Below, piece by piece: positions 59,932-64,000 of a DNA stretch of 64,000 nucleotides (its first letter is position 1; each line of letters begins with the position of its first letter). The notes under the pieces were generated by a model. It ran no database searches, was not told the origin of the DNA, and saw only the letters and a program-made list of their open reading frames with translations. A program made the position numbers and the translations under genes. The DNA is taken from contig NZ_OAOQ01000008.1 in assembly GCF_900207575.1 (NCBI RefSeq), forward strand, positions 1 to 64,000. The letters run 5' to 3'. Source of the stretch: Cereibacter ovatus (GTDB lineage Bacteria > Pseudomonadota > Alphaproteobacteria > Rhodobacterales > Rhodobacteraceae).

Positions 59932-60539
59932 TCGCGGCCCTGATCGCCGCCACCCCGTTTCTGGCGCAGGGTTTTGCGCTGAATCTGGCCATTTCGGCGC
60001 TGGCGATGGGGCTGGGCAGCACGATCGGCGCCATGCTTGCCGCGCTGCGCGGCAGCGGGCGGTGGTGGCTGTCGGGGCCTGCGCTGTTTGCCACCAGCCT
60101 TTGCCGCAACGTCCCCAGCTTCGTGCTGCTGTTCTATGTGGCTTTCCTGTTGCCGGTCGAGGTCGATCTGGCGGGCCGCATCGTGACCGTCCCGCTCTGG
60201 ATCAAGGCGACGGTTGCGCTGACGATTCCGGTGGTGGGGTTCGTATCCGATCAGGCGCAGGGCTACCGTCGGCAACGCAGCGCGGGCGACACCCAGGCCG
60301 GCGCGACCTTCCTTGTCGCATGGCTGCAATATCTGCTGATCATCCTGATGGCCTCGTCCACCGCCTCGGTCATCGGCGCGGATGAGATCGTGGGCCGCGC
60401 GAACCGCCTGATCGCGCAGGACCAGCGGCCCGAATTCCTGCTGCTGACCTATGGCTATGTCGCGCTTTGGTTCATCGTGGCGGGTCTGGCGGCCAGCTGG
60501 CTGTTGCGGCGCGTGACAGGTTGGGCCCGGGGTTCCTAG
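59928..60539 (+). CDS. Amino-acid ABC transporter permease
   Basis: A 203-residue inner-membrane permease of the HisM/GlnP type with about five helices (LNLAISALAMGLG, VPSFVLLFYVAFLL, FLVAWLQYLLIILM, LTYGYVALWFIVAGLAAS) and the coupling-loop region AQGYRRQRSAGDTQ. It pairs with the fused protein upstream as the second permease of a heteromeric transporter. The ATPase must be encoded elsewhere. Confidence 0.8.
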   Translation: MIAALIAATPFLAQGFALNLAISALAMGLGSTIGAMLAALRGSGRWWLSGPALFATSLCRNVPSFVLLFYVAFLLPVEVDLAGRIVTVPLWIKATVALTIPVVGFVSDQAQGYRRQRSAGDTQAGATFLVAWLQYLLIILMASSTASVIGADEIVGRANRLIAQDQRPEFLLLTYGYVALWFIVAGLAASWLLRRVTGWARGS

Positions 60540-61012
60540 TCCTGTTCGGCGGCGGGTTGTGTTGGCGCGGCCATGATCTGTTCGGCGGCGGCGGGGGTTC
60601 TGACAAGATCTGCGAGGGTGAGGGATTCGATCAGCAGCAGGTAGGACCAGAAGATTTCGGCAAAGACCTTGCGGATGCGGCAGGCGGCTTCGTCGGTGCA
60701 ATCCTCGCAGGGCTGATAGGACCGGCGCGACAGGCAGGGCAGCGGCGCGATGGGGCCGTCGATCATGCGCAAAAGCTCGCTCAGCGGGATCTGTGACGGC
60801 TCTTTGATCAGCAGATAGCCGCCCGAGCGGCCGCGCAGGCTGGCAATGTAGCCCGCGTTGCGGATGTCAAGCAGGATGTGTTCCAGAAACCGCTTCGGCG
60901 TGCCCGAGCGCGCGGCGATATCCTCGATGCGCAGCGCCCGACGCTCGGCCGCGCGTTCCTCGGCCAGCACCATCAGGGCTTTCAGCGCGTATTTCATCTT
61001 CTGCGTGATCAT
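60536..61012 (-). CDS. Rrf2-family transcription regulator with Cys cluster
   Basis: A 158-residue winged helix-turn-helix protein of the Rrf2 family (ALKALMVLAEER, IAARSGTPKRFLEHILLDIR, GRSGGYLLI). Four cysteines, Cys93, Cys102, Cys105 and Cys111 (CLSRRSYQPCEDC...C), form a group like those that hold an Fe-S cluster in IscR/NsrR-type regulators, though the spacing differs from IscR. It converges with the permease, sharing stop bases. Target genes are unknown. Confidence 0.82.
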   Translation of the reverse strand: MITQKMKYALKALMVLAEERAAERRALRIEDIAARSGTPKRFLEHILLDIRNAGYIASLRGRSGGYLLIKEPSQIPLSELLRMIDGPIAPLPCLSRRSYQPCEDCTDEAACRIRKVFAEIFWSYLLLIESLTLADLVRTPAAAEQIMAAPTQPAAEQD

Positions 61013-61206
61013 CGCCCAAACCTATGGCCCCGCCTGCGGCGCGACAAGCGGAATCGGTGCCCGCGGCAGGGGCCGATTGGCAGCCGGGGTCCGCCCCCGG
61101 ACGATGGGGGCGGCACCGTTTCGGGGGCTTTGCGGTCGGGTGACGGGCGGGCCGCGGCGGGGATGTGCCGGCCGGGCGCCACCAAGGTCGGCGCGGGCGA
61201 AGGCCG

Positions 61207-61761
61207 CTAATAGACCGGGGGCGACACCACCCACAGCACCTCGGCCGGTTCATCGCCCGGGTTTTCCCAGGCATAGTCTTCGCCGCGGAACTGGAAACTG
61301 TCTCCTGGTCCCAGTTCCGCCGTCAGCGTGCCGATCCGCAGGATCAGCCGGCCCGCGATCACCACGCCGCCATCCTCTTTCTCGACGCCGCTGCGCAGCC
61401 CCCGACTTTTCGACCGCGGGGCAAAGACCGATCGGATCATCTCGAACGATCCGGCCAGACCGGGCGACAACAGATCCTCGGTCAGGCCGCTTCCGGGCGA
61501 GCCGATCCGGCTGCGGTCGGCGGCCCGCACGATCCGGCCTTGTTCCTGGGGGTGGCGCGCGGCCGAGCGGAAGAAAAAGCTGATGTTCAGATCAAACAGT
61601 TCGGCAATCCGGCCAAGGTCTTGCACCGACGGCACGCTTTGGCCGCGTTCGACCTGGCTAAGCCAGCCGACCGACCGCCCCAAGGCCGCCGCCACCTGCG
61701 CCAGCGTCATGCCGCGGGCCTTGCGCAGGGCGCGGATGTCATCACCGATACGGTCGTTCAT
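61207..61761 (-). CDS. XRE-cupin transcription regulator
   Basis: A 184-residue regulator: XRE helix-turn-helix in residues 3-60 (MTLAQVAAALGRSVGWLSQV) and a C-terminal cupin domain (LGPGDSFQFRGEDYAWENPG). This class usually controls a divergent catabolic gene and senses a small molecule in the cupin. The ATG at 61761 is the family start; a longer frame has no support. The divergent FAD oxidoreductase is the likely target. Confidence 0.85.
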   Translation of the reverse strand: MNDRIGDDIRALRKARGMTLAQVAAALGRSVGWLSQVERGQSVPSVQDLGRIAELFDLNISFFFRSAARHPQEQGRIVRAADRSRIGSPGSGLTEDLLSPGLAGSFEMIRSVFAPRSKSRGLRSGVEKEDGGVVIAGRLILRIGTLTAELGPGDSFQFRGEDYAWENPGDEPAEVLWVVSPPVY

Positions 61762-61791
61762 GCCTGTCCTCCGTCGGGGCAAGGTAACGCC

Positions 61792-61840
61792 TTTCACCGC
61801 GAGATGTGAAGCCACCTTGGGCGCGCATCATCGCTGTGAA
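61792..61840. promoter_or_regulatory. Candidate operator between XRE-cupin gene and FAD oxidoreductase
   Basis: TTTCAC-N8-GTGAA (61792-61810) is an inverted repeat, and GTGAA recurs at 61836-61840. It lies in the 144-base divergent gap where the XRE-cupin protein would bind. Confidence 0.35.
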
Positions 61841-61905
61841 ATTTGATGATTGCTTTTTCATTTTTGCGGCCGCAGTCTGCCCAAAACCCCACGCCAAGGT
61901 GCCCC

Positions 61906-64000
61906 ATGCCCGATCTGCCGCCTTCCGCCCGCGTCGTCATCATCGGAGGCGGGATCTCTGGCTGTTCCGTCGCCTATCATCTGGCCGAACTGGGCTGGAC
62001 CGACATCGTCCTGCTGGAACGGCGGCACCTGACCTGCGGCACGACATGGCACGCGGCGGGGCTGATCGGCCAGCTTCGCGCCAGCCAGAACATGACGCGG
62101 CTGGCGAAATATTCGGCCGATCTTTACCGCCGGCTTGAGGCCGAAACCGGCCTTGCCACCGGGTTCAGCCAACGCGGATCGATGACCGTCGCCCTGACCG
62201 CGGCCCGGCACGAGGAACTGTTGCGGCAGGCATCCATGGCCCGCGTCTTCGGGGTCGAGGTGAACCCGCTGTCCCCCGGCGAGGTCACGGCGATGTATCC
62301 GCATCTGAACACCGCCGACGTGGTGGGCGGCGTGCATCTGCCGGGCGACGGGCAGGCCGACCCGGCCAATATCGCACTGGCGCTGGCCAAAGGCGCGCGG
62401 ATGCGCGGCGCCCGGATCGTCGAAGGGGTAAAAGCCCTGCGCGTCACCACCGACCGCGGCCGGGTGACCGGGGTGGACTGGCAGGCGGGCGACGAACAGG
62501 GCCATATCGCCGCCGCCATGGTGGTCAATTGCGGCGGCATGTGGGGGCGCGATCTGGCGGCAAAGAACGGCGTCACCCTGCCGCTTCATGCCTGCGAACA
62601 TTTCTACATCGTGACCGAAGCCATTGCCGGCCTGACCCGGCTTCCGGTGCTGCGGGTGCCCGACGAATGTGCCTATTACAAGGAAGACGCGGGAAAAATC
62701 CTGCTTGGCGCGTTCGAGCCGGTGGCGAAACCCTGGGGCATGGACGGCATCCGCGAGGATTTCTGCTTTGACCAGCTTCCCGAGGATTTCGACCACTTCG
62801 AGCCGATCCTGCAACAGGCGGTGGCGCGGATGCCGATGCTGGCCAAGGCCGGCATCCACACCTTTTTCAACGGCCCGGAAAGCTTCACCCCCGACGACCG
62901 CTACTATCTGGGCGAGGCGCCCGAGGTGAAAGGCTACTGGGTCGCGGCGGGCTATAACTCGATCGGGATCGTCTCGTCCGGGGGGGCCGGCATGGCGCTG
63001 GCGCAATGGATGGACGCCGGCCGCCCGCCCTTCGATCTGTGGGAGGTCGACATCCGCCGCGCCCAGCCGTTCCAGAAGAACCGCCGCTATCTGCGCGAAC
63101 GGGTGACCGAAACGCTGGGCCTGCTTTATGCCGACCACTTCCCCTATCGCCAGATGGCGACCGCGCGGGGCGTGCGCCGCTCGGCGCTGCACGAACATCT
63201 GAAGGCCCGCGGCGCCGTCTTTGGCGAGGTGGCCGGCTGGGAACGCGCGAACTGGTTCGCCGCCGAAGGCGAGACGCGCGACTATCGCTATTCCTGGGGC
63301 CGGCAGAACTGGTTTCCGAACAGTCGTTCGGAACATATGGCCCTGCGCGAGGGGGTGGGCCTTCTCGACATGTCGTCATTCGGCAAGATCCGGGTCGAAG
63401 GGCGCGATGCCTGCGCCGTGCTGAACCGGCTTTGCGCCAACCGGATCGACGTGGCACCGGGGCGCATCGTCTATACCCAGATGCTGAACGAGGCCGGCGG
63501 CATCGAAAGCGACCTGACCGTTACCCGGCTGTCGGAAACCGCGTTTCTGCTGGTGGTTCCGGCGGCGACGCTTCAGCGCGATCTGGCATGGGTGCGGGCG
63601 CATCTGGGCGATGCCTTTGCCGTGGTCACCGACATCAGCGCGGCCGAAGCCGTGATCGAGGTGATGGGCCCGCTGTCACGCGATCTGATGGCACGGGTCA
63701 GCCCCGAAGATTTCAGCAACGCGGCCTTTCCCTTCGGCACCGCCCGCCAGATCGAACTTGGCCTTGGCCTCGCGCGGGCGCACCGCGTGTCCTATGTCGG
63801 CGAACTGGGGTGGGAGCTTTACATCCCGACCGAACAGGCCGCCCATGCCTTCGAGGTGCTGGAAGCCGCCGGCGCCGACCTTGGCCTGCGGCTGTGCGGC
63901 CTGCATGCGATGGACAGTTGCCGGATCGAAAAAGCCTATCGCCACTTCGGCCATGACATCACCGACGAGGATCATGTGCTTGAGGCCGGTCTGGGCTTTG
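61906..64000 (+). CDS. FAD-dependent oxidoreductase with aminomethyltransferase (GcvT-like) domain, partial
   Basis: Starts at ATG 61906 with AAGG upstream and stays open to the window end, nearly 700 residues. The N-terminal half is a DAO-type FAD domain (VVIIGGGISGCSVAYHL, then CGTTWHAAG). The second half is GcvT-like (SFGKIRVEG, RIVYTQMLNEAGGIESDLT, ELGWELYIP, GLHAMDSCRIEK), as in dimethylglycine and sarcosine dehydrogenases that demethylate N-methyl-glycines with tetrahydrofolate as acceptor. Betaine or choline breakdown is the likely pathway, but substrate choice among family members is not fixed by sequence. Confidence 0.88.
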   Translation, partial: MPDLPPSARVVIIGGGISGCSVAYHLAELGWTDIVLLERRHLTCGTTWHAAGLIGQLRASQNMTRLAKYSADLYRRLEAETGLATGFSQRGSMTVALTAARHEELLRQASMARVFGVEVNPLSPGEVTAMYPHLNTADVVGGVHLPGDGQADPANIALALAKGARMRGARIVEGVKALRVTTDRGRVTGVDWQAGDEQGHIAAAMVVNCGGMWGRDLAAKNGVTLPLHACEHFYIVTEAIAGLTRLPVLRVPDECAYYKEDAGKILLGAFEPVAKPWGMDGIREDFCFDQLPEDFDHFEPILQQAVARMPMLAKAGIHTFFNGPESFTPDDRYYLGEAPEVKGYWVAAGYNSIGIVSSGGAGMALAQWMDAGRPPFDLWEVDIRRAQPFQKNRRYLRERVTETLGLLYADHFPYRQMATARGVRRSALHEHLKARGAVFGEVAGWERANWFAAEGETRDYRYSWGRQNWFPNSRSEHMALREGVGLLDMSSFGKIRVEGRDACAVLNRLCANRIDVAPGRIVYTQMLNEAGGIESDLTVTRLSETAFLLVVPAATLQRDLAWVRAHLGDAFAVVTDISAAEAVIEVMGPLSRDLMARVSPEDFSNAAFPFGTARQIELGLGLARAHRVSYVGELGWELYIPTEQAAHAFEVLEAAGADLGLRLCGLHAMDSCRIEKAYRHFGHDITDEDHVLEAGLGF

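Overview
The window is GC-rich, densely packed DNA that looks like a Rhodobacterales (Paracoccaceae/Rhodobacter-type) alphaproteobacterium. The strongest support is a complete Paracoccus-type sulfur-oxidation (Sox) gene order, backed by very high GC, frequent ATGA-type gene overlaps and cobalamin and osmoprotectant/glycine-type metabolism genes. No tRNA, rRNA or CRISPR array was seen.

Layout. (1) 1-6240 is a scarred region. A short HTH protein, a Kef-type antiporter and a two-domain universal stress protein look intact. Around them lie fragments: a short-chain dehydrogenase start fused to a P-type ATPase with an internal deletion, a decayed Tn3-family transposase, and a collapsed ABC exporter (ATPase, permease and adaptor pieces). 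(2) 6244-10405 holds cobB (cobyrinate a,c-diamide synthase) and an intact P-type cation ATPase. (3) 10880-19414 is one tightly coupled operon with a small cysteine-free protein, three related CX3CX2C radical-SAM proteins, one B12-type radical-SAM protein of the RiPP-maturation class, a protein with two retropepsin-like halves, and a subtilisin. It looks like an uncharacterised peptide or protein modification and processing system. (4) 19638-32779 is the sox cluster: a YeeE/SoxT-like transporter, soxH-like, soxFEDCBAZYXWV on the minus strand, soxS-soxR-soxT on the plus strand. SoxD has only one haem domain. (5) 32781-56361 is a divergent extracellular contractile injection system (eCIS, phage-tail-like). 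The minus-strand arm holds two baseplate-J-like proteins, a fibre-like protein, the tape-measure protein, an AAA ATPase and a large membrane-anchored protein. The plus-strand arm holds a DUF4157 protein, a DUF4255/Pvc16-like cap, the sheath, the tube, a broken second tube/VgrG locus, PAAR and gp25. (6) 56358-60539 continues the plus-strand eCIS arm through ATGA overlaps into a glutamate-receptor-like channel protein, a methyltransferase, an amino-acid binding protein fused to a permease, and a second permease. (7) 60536-64000 has an Rrf2 regulator, an XRE-cupin regulator and a divergent FAD oxidoreductase/aminomethyltransferase that runs off the window.

How the parts fit. The sox proteins form a periplasmic thiosulfate/sulfite-oxidising system with its own thiol-redox supply (SoxV, SoxW, SoxS) and repressor (SoxR). 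The eCIS genes encode the sheath, tube, cap, baseplate parts, tape measure and recycling ATPase of a syringe-like particle; the joined second-tube/spike locus suggests the spike is damaged here unless the junction is an assembly error. The apparent co-transcription of an amino-acid sensing and transport module with the eCIS is unusual. The radical-SAM/protease operon at 10.9-19.4 kb is the best candidate for a previously undescribed system.
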